DNA of 64,000 nt from Branchiostoma floridae (GCF_000003815.2 NC_049991.1:12515123-12579122); one strand, 5' to 3'. Positions 1-11,610 are shown, counted from the stretch's first letter. Notes: generated by a model from the letters alone, not told the origin. Numbers and translations: made by a program.

Positions 1-811
1 AAATCTTAGCTCATTCAATGCATGGCCATACAAAGTCATGGTCAGATGTAGGAGATGACTTATATGTAATCGTGTTAAGAATAAATGTGTCATCATTTTA
101 CAACTTACGCCACAATTTATCAGTAGTATTCCATGATATAAATCATCTCGCTTTTGCAGCACTTTTCTCTTTTTATGGATATGAAAAAGGCAACACAAAT
201 CTATCTTGGAAAGTTTAAGGTTTGTCCAGTACGTTCTGTGAACGAATAGAAAATTGTGCTTTTCCTCCTTTTCATTCCTAATATGGCTTGTCCCTTTCAT
301 TCTTAGAGTTTGAAAATACATTGCTATGATCATATTTCCTGACAGAATTATCCTCTACGTTCTTACGCATTGCTTTGTCCATGATCCAGCAATGGATCAT
401 AATTTTGCTGTATGACTGATGCTTACATTAAAGTTAGATTTTAGTTACAATTATTGATATGGACTGTCGCAGCCCTGCTGAGTCCTTTTCTCGAACTTGT
501 AGTACTTTCCTTCTTGTTTTTACGGCATTCTGTGTCTCACTCTGTATTGATTTGTTCTCTTCTTTGTCCGCCTCCCACCCCGCCCAATTCACGCCTTGTT
601 ATCCGTGGATTACGTTGAACACATCAAACTCGCTGAAGACGCTGAAGACTTTTTCCTCTCTGGGAATAGCTACGGGAGGCGGCACCACACAGAGAAAGCT
701 TCGATATTACCTGCTACGAACATATTTGTCAAAAGATTACCGCTCAATGTGGTCTTTCCGACAGCTTATTCGCTATCCTAATCCGTAGGCTTCCTGTGTT
801 GGGAAGAACTG
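1..811. other. Left-edge sequence without a recognised gene
   Basis: AT-rich sequence with one 109-codon open frame at 459-788 and an overlapping 61-codon frame. Neither resembles a known domain. A segment at about 281-305 (ATATGGCTTGTCCCTTT and following bases) is nearly repeated at about 1371-1396 inside the neighbouring transposon, so part of this flank may itself be repeat-derived. No splice-site pair, tRNA or promoter could be supported. Confidence 0.4.
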
Positions 812-875
812 TCCCGGATGTCCCCCGTGCAAAGAAATGTCCCGGATGTTCTGTATTGATTAATATCCCGGATGT
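812..875. repeat. Three spaced copies of TCCCGGATGT
   Basis: The 10-mer TCCCGGATGT occurs at 812-821, 840-849 and 866-875, spaced 28 and 26 bp apart, immediately before the transposon's left target-site duplication. The intervening bases are not repeated. It may be a decayed short tandem repeat or a cluster of ETS-like GGAT sites; function unknown. Confidence 0.6.
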
Positions 876-894
876 AAGGATGTCTTATGGAGTC

Positions 895-899
895 TCTAT
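895..899. repeat. Left target-site duplication (TCTAT)
   Basis: TCTAT directly precedes the first base of the left terminal inverted repeat. The same five bases follow the right terminus at 4104-4108. A 5 bp direct repeat exactly abutting both mirror-image ends is the expected footprint of a transposase insertion. Extending it to 8 bp fails (GTCTCTAT versus TCTATCCT), so the duplication is 5 bp. Confidence 0.75.
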
Positions 900-1234
900 C
901 ACCCCCATGAAACTCCTTTTCCGCCGTACGCCGAAAATCTCGCCGTACCCGCTAAAAAATCTCGCCGTACCCGCTAGGCTCGCCGTACCCGCTAAAAAAT
1001 ATCGCCGTACCCTAAAAATCTCGCCGTACCCGTCCCTTTCCGCCGTACGGAATAGCCGGCCACAGGGCATACCCACACGAAAGTCGCATCTAAATACCCT
1101 GTACGGCGACGATACACGGTCTCATATAGCCTATGCTATGGGAAACATTCCTGGCCACCACTCTGCGGAGTGGCGTTGTACAAATCGCGCCCAATGTTGA
1201 GAACACTTCTGCAAACTTTGGTGAGAAGCGGTCT
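900..1234 (+). repeat. Left terminal inverted repeat with seven CGCCGTAC boxes
   Basis: It is the reverse complement of 3768-4103 with only about three differences (for example AA versus CCA near 1049, and one G/C near 1087). CGCCGTAC occurs at 922, 941, 963, 981, 1003, 1022 and 1041. The 18-22 bp spacing is close to two helical turns, so the boxes could present one protein-binding face. Homology continues more weakly to about 1260. Open frames here (796-1200 and others) exist only because of the repeat and are not genes. Confidence 0.9.
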
Positions 1235-1680
1235 GGAGCGCCCGAGAAACCCGGAAGTGAGTTTCGCATCAACGTCAGCGCTTTACGAAGGGGACCGTCG
1301 GAAATCGGTAGACAATTAATTTAGTAACGTTACGTATTTCACAATTTCATTCATTGTATTGTATTGTACTGATATGGCGTGTCCCTTTTATTCCTACCCT
1401 CTTAGTTCATTATTTGGCTAGGGAGTTCCTGCAACGTTTGATGTGTCAATTCCCATTGCAGGGATTTAACGTATAAGTTATATCCCATTTTAAGTGTGGA
1501 AGGCGAGGTTGGTGATCATGACAATGACTCTCTATAAGGAGACATGTTAATACAATGTAGCAATCCATAATATACATTTTTGCTGATTTTTCCAAGTCCT
1601 CATTGTAGTAAGACGGTCATTTTTACCTTTGGAAGCAAATGGTGAGTAAAGCAGTGATAATTAAAATGATTTATTTACAG

Positions 1681-1811
1681 ATATCTTACTTAGCACCTTA
1701 TACAATGCACCCTTATTGCTGCTTATGTTTCACTCTCAAGGCCCCTCCATCAACGTTTAACTCCACAGAGTCACAGGAATATGAGTGGGATGATATTGAC
1801 ATCTGCATGAG
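1681..1811 (+). other. Exon-like segment inside the transposon
   Basis: A 131-base segment is preceded by a good acceptor (TTTATTTACAG) and followed by a donor (GAG/GTAACA). One frame is open throughout, giving about 43 codons with an acidic stretch near its end (residues QEYEWDDID). It ends in phase 2. The acceptor at 2371-2372 continues in frame to a stop and a poly(A) signal. I do not recognise the peptide. It could be a captured host exon, a remnant of the element's own gene, or chance. Confidence 0.25.
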
Positions 1812-2372
1812 GTAACATAGTTATCTGTCCAGTTGGACTTTATGCATCTTATGTTGTCAGAATATGATACAGAATCATTGTGGTTTCATTTGCACAATTA
1901 CTTTTAATGTAGTGTTGCAGCAACGCTTGAAAGTTGAGATAAAGCAATGCTTTGTATGGTACTTTGTTTATGTTTCAGTTCTGGTTCCTGCTGAATGAGT
2001 TTAGTTGAGTTGTTACTGCTGTACCAGTTAATATAAAATTCTTTAAATCCATTTTTTGCATTCATTCATGATATATTTCAGTATCTTTAATTCTCCTGCA
2101 GATTTAGACCTAGTAGGACATTATATTGTAAGAATAGAAAGGAAATCTAGTAATGAAAAAGAAGTAGTCTGTGCATATTGAGAACATTCTTGTCTGAAAT
2201 GTGTACCATACATTCATTAGCAACTCTTCTATAATGAGGCTAAAGTTGGACTCAATTGCTAGTATGACTTTAATATATTAAATAGGGCACCTGTGTGTTG
2301 TATATAGCTACATACTGGCTTCGTATGCTTTATGATAATGATGATGACCATTTTTTTTCCATTTTCATTTAG

Positions 2373-2545
2373 AATGAATGGATGGGAAGCCAAATGTCAC
2401 TCAATATGGTGTTTGTTGGTGCTGATAGCGAAGAAGCAGACTATCAATTATCTTAATATGCAAACATAGACTGCTAATTTGTACAAAAGGTGCAACAATA
2501 TGTACAATATGCAGAACTCAAAATAAAAGTAGTGATTTAGACATG
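2373..2545 (+). other. Terminal-exon-like segment with AATAAA
   Basis: A long pyrimidine tract ending TTTAG at 2371-2372 forms a strong-looking acceptor. Joined in phase 2 to the segment ending at 1811, the frame stays open for about 32 codons and then stops. A second frame (phase 0) is also open, ending at a TAA near 2455. AATAAA lies at 2522-2527. The combination looks like a 3'-terminal exon, but no product is recognised and transcription is unproven. Confidence 0.25.
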
Positions 2546-2618
2546 TGCATGTAAATAAATTTTCTTTAATGTTCTCAATACAAATGTATTGTACAATATA
2601 TACACAGAAGCATGTGAG

Positions 2619-3120
2619 GGATCTTCACCTGTATTTACTGGTGGTGGATCTTCACATGTCTTCACTGGTGTTGGGGGATCTTCACCTGTATTCACTGGTG
2701 GTGGTGGATCTTCACATGTCTTCACTGGTGTTGGGGGATTTTCACCTGTATTCACTGGTGGTGGTGGATCTTCACATGTCTTCACTGGTGTTCACGGGGG
2801 GATCTACATATGTTACTGAATATTTACTGGTGTTGGGGGATCTTCACCTGTGTTCACTGGTGTTGGGGGATCTTCACCTGTATTCACTGGTGGTGGTGGA
2901 TCTTCACATGTCTTCACTGGTGTTGGGGGATCTTTATATGTTACTGAATATTTACTGGTGTTGGGGGATCTTCATATGTTACTGAATATTTACTGGTGTT
3001 GGGGGATCTTCACCTGTGTTCACTGGTATTGGGGGATCTTCATATGTATTCACTGGTGGGTGGAGAGTCATATGTATTTACTGGTGGTAGGGATCTCCAT
3101 CTGCACTCATTTGTGGTGGT
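2619..3120. repeat. Minisatellite, about 30 bp units
   Basis: Roughly 17 imperfect units of the pattern GGATCTTCACCTGTATTCAC followed by TGGTGGTGGT or TGGTGTTGGG. Some units carry a variant containing ACATATGTTACTGAATATTT. Because 30 is divisible by three and the unit lacks stops in several frames, long open frames arise on both strands (plus: repeats of SSPVFTGVGG type; minus: EDPPPPVNTG type). These are probably by-products of the repeat rather than proteins. Confidence 0.9.
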
Positions 3121-3191
3121 GACCCAGGTGTGAGGGTGACTGAACTGATAATGGAATATCTGCGATTGTGTACAAATTGCATGTTTGTGCT

Positions 3192-3378
3192 ACTCTCCAA
3201 GCAGAGGTTAGGCGCCGGCTGTTTATTTTTTTAAACTTTTTTAGGTGTTTTTATTGGGCTTTCTATTTTGTACCATTTTCTTGATGTCTCGTGTTAGGTC
3301 AAAAAATGGAAAGCTCGCTGAAGACGCCTAAAAAGGTGAACTTGAAAAAGGAGCCTAACCTCTGTCAAGTTGGAGAGT
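3192..3378. repeat. Small mosaic inverted/direct repeat
   Basis: The stretch 3192-3213 (ACTCTCCAAGCAGAGGTTAG and two more bases) is inverted at 3353-3378 with a few changes. The adjacent TGTTTGTGCTAC occurs in the same direction at both places (3182 and about 3379). This mixture suggests a rearranged or nested repeat within the transposon interior. Confidence 0.5.
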
Positions 3379-3767
3379 ATGTTTGTGCTACAATTTTATC
3401 TTATCAAATCGCCACACATTGCAGTAAACATAATTCGACTATGGTTGAGTCCACTAGCCCTTTATCTCACACCACCCTCCATTACTATACCCCTGTGTAC
3501 AGACCCACCAAGACCCCTGTAAACAGACACTACTAGTATATTTATCCTGAACAGAGACAGTCGCCCAGACTGCTGTTTAATACCTGTTGTTTCTTATTAT
3601 AACGAACTGGCAATAGTTGTCACCGTTTGTTCCTGTAAGAACGGATAGTTTAACGTTTCATCAACCTTCAAAGTTGACAGTATCCGTCTGCTGAAAAGGG
3701 TTCAAGTCAAGTTTGTCACCACAGACGACTGTCACTTCCGGGTTACGCCGAATCTCCGCTTCTCTAC

Positions 3768-4103
3768 AGACCGCTTCTCACCAAAGTTTGCAGAAGTGTT
3801 CTCAACATTGGGCGCGATTTGTACAACGCCACTCCGCAGAGTGGTGGCCAGGAATGTTTCCCATAGCATAGGCTATATGAGACCGTGTATCGTCGCCGTA
3901 CAGGGTATTTAGATGGGACTTTCGTGTGGGTATGCCCTGTGGCCGGCTATGGCCGTACGGCGGAAAGGGACGGGTACGGCGAGATTTTTAGGGTACGGCG
4001 ATATTTTTTAGCGGGTACGGCGAGCCTAGCGGGTACGGCGAGATTTTTTAGCGGGTACGGCGAGATTTTCGGCGTACGGCGGAAAAGGAGTTTCATGGGG
4101 GTG
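3768..4103 (-). repeat. Right terminal inverted repeat with seven GTACGGCG boxes
   Basis: Mirror image of 900-1234. GTACGGCG occurs at 3955, 3974, 3993, 4015, 4033, 4055 and 4074, with the spacing pattern of the left end exactly reversed. Weaker similarity extends inward to 3732. The terminal bases are CATGGGGGTG, followed by TCTAT. Confidence 0.9.
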
Positions 4104-4108
4104 TCTAT
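4104..4108. repeat. Right target-site duplication (TCTAT)
   Basis: Direct copy of 895-899 abutting the right terminus of the transposon; see the left copy for reasoning. Confidence 0.75.
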
Positions 4109-7100
4109 CCTTGACATCAACGGTTCATTAAAATGTTCCCGCAGCTGTCGTTATTCTTTTATTCACAATTGCAAATCGAAAGATAATTGTTTCACGCACT
4201 GCAGGGAAGTTCCCCGCTGGTTTTCAATTCAGCTTTCCCTCTGAGCCAACTTTGGTGCGCTATATTTGTAGTTGCCAAACAGTTGTCGGGCCAGGGGTGG
4301 ACATGATAACGATGAAGACAGCAATGATATACATCAAAGCTACCAATCTATTCTATGCCAAGAATATTGTTTCTACTTACGTTGCAGTTTTTTGATTGTC
4401 AAACCTTCACTTTCAATAGTCACTTCGAAAGTCGGTGCACGTACAAGTAATATGTACGTCCGCAACATGTATTTTAATATCCTTGTTCCAACCCACAACT
4501 ACTGTGTTATATCTTCAAATAAGCTGAAAGCTCTGCACAACGTTTATGTCTTTGCAACGTCCTTCACAGAGTTGGATCAAGTACAATGTAAGTGATGCAA
4601 CAGAATCGTTGATAGCCACTTGCCCCATTACCATGGTAACGTGCTGGCTATCGTCTGTGTCCCGCCCTTTCCCTATGGTTACAGTACTAACCATTGAACG
4701 GTCTCGCTGTGGTAGGCCGATGTTTCTACATAACATGTCTTAGGGACCTGTTGCCGTGATATCGCCTTGCCCCTATGGGCTGTACCATCCAGGGCGTTTA
4801 AGGGACCATACCCTCTTTGCCTGTCCGTTTGGGAATAAAAAGATGGTACACCAAAATATCGCTGATGTGTTGAATAAAATACGGAGGGCGATGGTTGAAT
4901 AGTTGTATTTGACTACATTCATATCTTCTTCTTTTCTCCTCTAAATATGTTTGAAGGGAATCGACATAAGCACAGCCAGCGACAGGTGGTAGCTGTAACA
5001 ATAGTTCGGCAGGAGGGGGAGGTATAAATGGTCATGTGTACGATATGTTAATCTGTCAAGGATCTGTTGTTTTGTGGTAGCTGACTTTTTCTCTTACACT
5101 CCAAGCATCATTCTGCAGTCATACAACGCCAATTCTTTGCTTTGCTTCATCTTTTAACCTTTTGTTCACATAGGCACAGACCGTGCACCGTAATAAAGAC
5201 AAAGCGCCCGATGAATGGATGAAACTAAACAATGAAGCTAAACAATTACATGATGAAGTCACGTTTCGGTGTTAGTCAGCTCCCTAACGGACGCATTGGG
5301 AGCTTCAATCCGTTGCTGTCACCCAAACCAAAGCCACGACCATATTTTCCCACCACCCCGAACAAAAGAACCAAGACCATTTGTGCGACGACAGCTAGTG
5401 TTTTGAGGGACCCATAACGGCCTATTGTGTGAGAGAAAAGCTAGGAACCTTAGGATGTGAAAGATTGGGAGTTAGATGAATGGTTGGTCATTTTTCAAGT
5501 CAACTTTTAGCTTCAGAAACAACGTATAGAACGTACATGAATTTTGTATCATGTCGTTGTTGGTGGTCTGTATCATTGCGTTTGAGTTATGATTTAGTGT
5601 ACAAAGTAATTGCCTGGCTTATTTTGTATGATGATTTCAAATGATGACTTAATATATTAATAACAGTTTTGCCTAGCATGCCTTTGGTAAGTAGCACTTC
5701 CTACTACCATTTCCCCCTCTATGATAAGTACATATACGATATTTGTTTGTTTCCCATACAACATATAGTAAACATGATAATAAAGGAGTAAACGTTAGAG
5801 ATGAAAAGTTGTTTTAAAAACTTCAATCCGCCAGTTCTGTTGCCATACCTAACATATTCTTTCATGCAACCCAAAACAAAGTCGGTTCAAAATTAAACAG
5901 CGCTTCGCCGAGAAACATTGGTATGAAGTATAATTATAAATATCTAAAAAAAAGACGTTTTTCGCAAAAGCAATGCGACACTTTTCATGCCTACAAGATG
6001 TCTCAATCTAGACGTTCTCACAAAGAGTGCTAGCGGGGAGGGGGGTGTAACAGAATTACAACTGTGGGCCAACTGACCTCTCAATCAGGCGAGAAAAATC
6101 GCTTGGTCTCGTATCACGCCATGAAGAGATTCGTCTTCCGTTGCCTATTATGCTATGATTTTCCTTTTCAGGCCAGAAATCAGATTTACTGAGAGTCGCT
6201 GCCCTTTTGCACAAAGGGGTCGGAGGGTTAGGCCATGATAGGGGGGTAGGATATCCCCAGCATTGATGACTCATTTAATCAAAAACCATTACTCGTTATT
6301 TATTAGAAAATTGCATTATGTCCTGTTGCTGTTGACGCGAGAGTGTATAATCCGCTAAGTCAGCCATTTATTTCGAGGTGGTTTGGACACGGAGATCGTG
6401 TTTCATGAATTTACATGTTTTCAATTTGTTTTTCAATTGTAGGCTCTGGTCTTGAATTTGTGGGGTCAATCTATTAGGACATGCCGTCTGCCCTGTAAAT
6501 TTGAGTGAAAGACTGAAAATACCAAAATACCAAAGAAAAAAAGACATCGATCTGAAATATCAGAAACCCTGCTCTTCAATGTTAACAACTTGCAGTCTTA
6601 CTAAATAATCTTCAACCTTTTCCTCTTCGCACTTCTTCTTAGAAATTGTGCTTTTGATACCCTTTTCTATCATGGATTTTAATAGAAAAATCTTGAACGC
6701 TACTATTGAAGAGTTTGCTATTTCATTTTTAAACTGAATTTCTTACTTAGCATTCTCTAATTTGATTCGGATTTTGACAGAGCACATTGTTAATACTCCA
6801 TCTTAGGAGTCATCCATCTAGTCAGTCATTCATCAGCCCATTCTTACCCTGCCTGAAACATACCACCAGCAGTTACCATTCAAAATCTTACACGTTCAGT
6901 GACTGGACTGATAGATTCAAAATGACAACGTGTATGACACACCAACCACAGTCATACTGTTGGCAGTGGTTTTAGATACCACACGGACATCTACTATAAT
7001 CGGGCGAGACACCTTTTGTCAAAGATTATACGAAGCAATGCGAGGGAAGGCTTAGTGGGATGGCTGATAATACGGTATAATACAGTCTACTCCAGCATTA

Positions 7101-8879
7101 CGGCTGTACAATGACACAGGGAAGCTGACATCTCAACCACGGAACCAAAAACCTCGTTACAGCCGTTATTTACAACCTGTGGTCACTTTCCTTCTTCTCG
7201 TCCAATGGAGCGTCTCTTCATCCATCACTTTCCCTTTCTTCGTCAAACGATCCACCAATCAGCGATTCGTCACGCTGGAGGCAGCTGGGAGCCCCCCTCC
7301 TCCCCCGGCCGTCTTCCTTTCCTCTTGCCTACCCTCCCGTGTCCTCCCCTCAGTCTACTCCATTTTCCTGATGTCTCCAACATCTTTATTTTTGACAGCT
7401 GGAGCTCTCACGGAAGCTCTTAGTGTCTTCTCGGCCTGTCTCTATCTAACTGTCTTTGTCTCGGCTGCCTTCCCATTTCCAAATCAAGACATCAGTTTGT
7501 ATCCCTTTGTCATATAATTATATGTGGCTCCTCTTTCGCTTGTGAGATGAGGCCTGTTACTAGAACCATATACCTTCTGTATCTTCAATCGTTCGCATTG
7601 TGCCGGCTTTCTCATCGTTTCCTCCAAGTCACTTTAGTGTGATCTATTTGCTCTTGACGGGCTGGTGAGGCCCATCGAGAAAATGCACTTATAGCTCCTT
7701 GAGGTCAGCGTTAAGAAAATGTTGCTTGGATAGCTTGACCCTCCCACTATTAAGGGCAACCTTGCCAGCCATGAGACACCATTTCCAAACCATCACGAGG
7801 AGCATATCGTCCGAACCCATTACATTTTTGGCAGGAATCGCTCTCCTGTGTGTACATTTGCCTCTCTGGTGGTCAAACTCCTCCAATTGATTCAATTTTG
7901 TTCCGAATTGAATTCTGCGGCGTTGGCGTGCGATAATGGGGTTTTGGCTGGGCTGAAGAGTGTGGATCTGACATGTATGCACTCGTCAAGTCTGTAGTTT
8001 GCATCAGCAGCTCGTCAGGTGGACTGCATGTAGTCGTTCTATGGCGCTCTACGGCAGTAATGATTGCCTTTGATCATGAACGTGGTTCGCGGGGTTGATT
8101 TTTTCACTAGACTGCGTGGCAACGCTGATTTATTCGGATACTTACGATAACCTTGACTGTCAGTGGAAACGGGACTGTTTGTTTTAAAGAGGGCGGACTG
8201 CTTTAAACATGTAGTGACTAGTGTTGATCTGTTGTCTCCGTGTTCTCTTGCCACCAACGTCATCCAAGTTCAGAATACATCCATGCCTTTGCAATCAGAA
8301 GTGGCAAATCTATTGCCATTTCACACCGATCTTGCTAACACATGTGAATTTATCTCGTTTGTATGGATAACAACCCATAGGTCTTCCTATGTTCATGGTA
8401 TCTCAGTGAACATCATCATCTCAGAACATCTTATAGTATACATCTTCGTGTGTATTGTTAGACATTTGGTGCGACATGCTGAAAAGAGTCGAGTATGTTG
8501 AGGTTACCGGTTCACAACTGATGTTACTAGTCTTCGTTTATCTGGCGTTGTAGCATGGGAGGTTACCACGAAGACTATCAGTATATCAGGATATCAGTTG
8601 TATTGACTTTCCTGTGTGTATTGTTAAGTATTGTTAATGCAACATGCATATGGTGCGCAAGTCAAGAAATAATACTCAATGAATGTATAACATATGAAAT
8701 CCATACTTATTGGTGGCGTCAGGAGAAAACGTTTGTTTTTTCCGTTTTAGCAGTGGAGGCTGCAATATAAGATTGCTTGGAAGTAATACAGACCAGTACG
8801 AAGTTCAAGGCTTAGTCAACAGGGCACAACCGACCAAAGTGTTTGTCCTGTTATTAGTGACTCTGAAGATCTCTAATCA
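4109..8879. other. Intergenic, no gene seen
   Basis: AT-rich sequence with only short chance open frames (119 codons or fewer). Points noted: a TTACCATGGTAA palindrome at 4628-4639 resembling an RFX X-box, a purine-run/GGGG-rich patch around 6035-6050, and a pyrimidine-rich block at about 7160-7500 that generates open frames through low complexity. No RNA gene, splice-consistent exon set or mobile element was supported. Confidence 0.5.
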
Positions 8880-9240
8880 GATGGAATGTACTACAGGCCC
8901 GGGGAAAGCGCTATCGGATGGTGGCTGATCAGCACCAGTGCCGAAACGCGCTTGTTAACGACCAGGCAATTGGGTCAGGAGCGCCCGAAGAGAGTAAATC
9001 ATCGGGCCGCTAACGAGGAGAGAGCGGGCCGTCCGCTGGGACCAGACCTGTTGCTGGCCCGAGGACGGGCCCGGTGACGTGGCCGCCACCCGTCTCAGTA
9101 CGTCGTCACCCAATTAGCGCCGGCTCCAAACGCATTAAGGGTAATCTGAGACGGTAATCCCCAGGACCTCTCTAACCCGGGCTCCTCGCTGGAGGACAGA
9201 TGCAAACGTCATCGCAGCCCGGCGGAAGGATATGTAGATA
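8880..9240. promoter_or_regulatory. GC-rich island, candidate cis-regulatory element
   Basis: A 360 bp CpG-containing island in AT-rich surroundings. Visible motifs include TGACGTGG (9075-9082, bZIP type), CAATTAG (9111-9117, homeodomain), TAATCC (9155-9160, OTX/bicoid type) and ATGCAAA (9200-9206, POU/octamer type). Dense mixed motifs and a compositional shift fit a conserved enhancer, but conservation has not been tested here. Confidence 0.35.
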
Positions 9241-11379
9241 TGCCGAAATGATGACTCCGCATAGCTGATAAATGCTTGTAGCTTTATTCTGTATTTTCCC
9301 GTCTTTGTAATTGCTTACGACTGGCTTACTATACTATCAATGGCTTTGTAACTGCACGACAGCAAAGGGCTGTTACATGTGTCTGAAAGAAACAATATAC
9401 ATGTGAAATAGCAACAGCAAAATACGTATTATTACTCGTCGCATGTTTTTATCTTCTTTGTGATCACGTCTCAATCTCAGCCACCACTGGAACGTCGTGG
9501 GTCGCGGATAAAAGGCCCGCTTTATTCCAACTTTGCCACACAAAGAGATAGAAAATCCAGGGTTGCCCCTATTTCAATTTGAGGTCGGGTCTGGGCGACA
9601 GAAAGTCTAAACTCTGTCCTTGCCAGTTGGTTACTCTCACGGTATGATGTGGCCCGCAGTGGTAGACCGTGGAAAAAAGTTTTATTTACAAAACAGAAGA
9701 AATACTGTTGAAGTATTATAATTGCTCCATATTAGTTGTGTCAAGCATTTTTCTTCAAATCAGTCGAACATAATTTCAGGTAGATTTGCAGTAGAATAAC
9801 TAAACAAAGCGTCCTTTTGGGTTTTGGGTTTTATTCACAGAAGAGAACAGAGGAAACACATGACGATGTGATGTTCTTCATGTTATGACAACATACAGCT
9901 TATTGTTCGTATGTTACACCAGTCTATTTTAGTTGTGTTTTAATCACATTGAATACAGCGGGTAACCACTCAGTGTGTACCTTTTACCAGAATATCCAAT
10001 GATAAGATGACAACTAAGACTGTCGTTCTGGAAACCATCTGTGTCTTAATATATATTTCTAAGATGACCTGTGCATAAGGTGCTAGTCTAAGTAAGCACC
10101 TTTTACGGTTCGTTTCTTTCCCACCATGCAAACTTGAGAGTTCCCCCCACTTGTGTTGAGAGTCTGTATACACAAAACATGCACGGCTGAAGGAAGCTGT
10201 TCTCTCGGTTTTGCAGGTCTCTAAGTGTCTATGACTCTGTCCCGACCTTGCATTCCTCTCCGCACGTAAGCAGTCCAGGCGAAATTGAATTAGCGGCTCA
10301 GTAAACGGGACGCCTACACATTTGTTGACATGTTTATAGTTCGAATGTCGAAAGACGCCCAGAGAATGTTCAACGATCGGTTCGTATGTAATGACGACCA
10401 CATGAGGAGTAGAGCCTTAATCCTCTAACATGATATCAACGCTTAGGATCAATTTAATTACCAAGCAAATAAATCCAAGCCCCAGCTTTCAAATCCTGAC
10501 GAGTGTGTGTATTTCTATATATGGGGCGTTGAAATCCGCCCTCGGGGAAGATCACAATCATTTTCTCCTTTCACAGAAATAAAACATCGCCACGCATATT
10601 GGCAGGGATGCTCATTTAATTGTGAGGCACTTTGGAGGGTTGGGGGAGATCGGAAGTGAATTAAGTGGAATTGGAAAGAAATAGTTTTTCGGTGGGTTTA
10701 AGCCCTGTTGATGGGGTAGATAGAGAACGACGATGGAGGCAGGGATGAAAAAATGAGTTTTAGATTAATGAAGCAAAATTATGTGGTAGTGAGAATTATC
10801 ATCTTTAGATATCACTTAAGATAGTCGGAAGAAGGGGTTAAAACGTCAAAATGAAGTGTAGCTTGCATAATAAAAGTAAAGCAAATTTAGTTTTATGAAA
10901 TATTGTTATGTAGTGAAAAATTTCGAAAGAAAAAAAATTTTTTTTCATGTTCCAAAATGGATTATTGATAAGTAAGGCTGATGAGTATCCATAAGAAGTG
11001 TTAGTGTGAAGATTTGAATTTCACACTATGTTCTTTGGATGGTTTAGACGCTCTTTTTTGTTATTTGTCTAGGAAAACTCGATGACAAAAGTGTGAGTAA
11101 TGATATACAAAAATTGAAAATGCCAAATACAAAGCTTGTGCCACTTAGTTGATTCGATACTGGCTGCAAACAAAGTTAACTTCAAATATTGTCTTGTAAG
11201 TCCTGCGATGTGCGACGATCGACTCATATCCAATGTTTCTTTGCATGAACACCTGCCATTTAATTGTCTCAAAACACGAGGACCCCTCCACTAGTTTTGG
11301 AGTGCTTCCCAATATAACATAACATTCTACCTGCATAGTTTTCTTCCTTATCTCCGAACAATATCACCGCTAGGGCCAC

Positions 11380-11610
11380 GAAGGTCAGCCACCATGAGAA
11401 GTTTAGTAGCGCAGTTATTAATTTTGCCCGGTCCCAGAACCCCTGAACGCCAGGCTGCGCATTAACTTCTTATTTTAATAAATCAGGCGGGCTCTAATTA
11501 ACGCGGAACGGGGAATCTTGGAGAAGCGACCCGCCGATTTTACCATATCAACCCAGCTGGAAGTGCAGCACCGCCACGGAGATAATGATGATAAAATATT
11601 CATTTGGCGG
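11380..11610. promoter_or_regulatory. Candidate cis-regulatory element
   Basis: Mixed-composition block with TAATTAA at 11495-11501, ATTAAT/ATTAAC motifs nearby, an E-box-like CAGCTGG and AGATAAT (GATA type). The block stands out from its surroundings by motif density only; no transcription-start evidence. Confidence 0.25.

Larger units (their letters stand above)
900..4103. mobile_element. Non-autonomous DNA transposon, 3.2 kb, long TIRs
   Basis: The element is bounded by inverted repeats that start CACCCCCATGAAACTCC and by a 5 bp duplication, TCTAT. The ends are about 335 bp and nearly identical, which suggests recent insertion or ongoing sequence homogenisation. The 2.5 kb interior (1235-3767) has no open frame resembling a transposase. 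It contains exon-like segments (1681-1811, 2373 onward), a 30 bp-unit minisatellite and a small inverted repeat. A 5 bp duplication with CAC...GTG termini is known for Transib and ProtoRAG-type elements, but the terminal heptamer here (CACCCCC) departs from their usual consensus, so superfamily is unassigned. It is best described as a non-autonomous element mobilised by an enzyme encoded elsewhere. Confidence 0.85.

Noticed and set aside
459-788. 109-codon open frame near the left edge
   Set aside because: No recognised domain, no splice context, and length is within chance expectation for 64 kb.
796-1200. 134-codon frame in the left TIR, and 119-codon frame 3885-4244 in the right TIR
   Set aside because: Both are translations of the same inverted repeat array, not genes.
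2545-2985. 146-codon frame and its minus-strand counterpart in the minisatellite
   Set aside because: Produced by a stop-free tandem repeat whose unit is a multiple of three; both strands are open equally.
9970-10401. 143-codon minus-strand frame
   Set aside because: No domain, no flanking exons; a few frames of this size are expected by chance.
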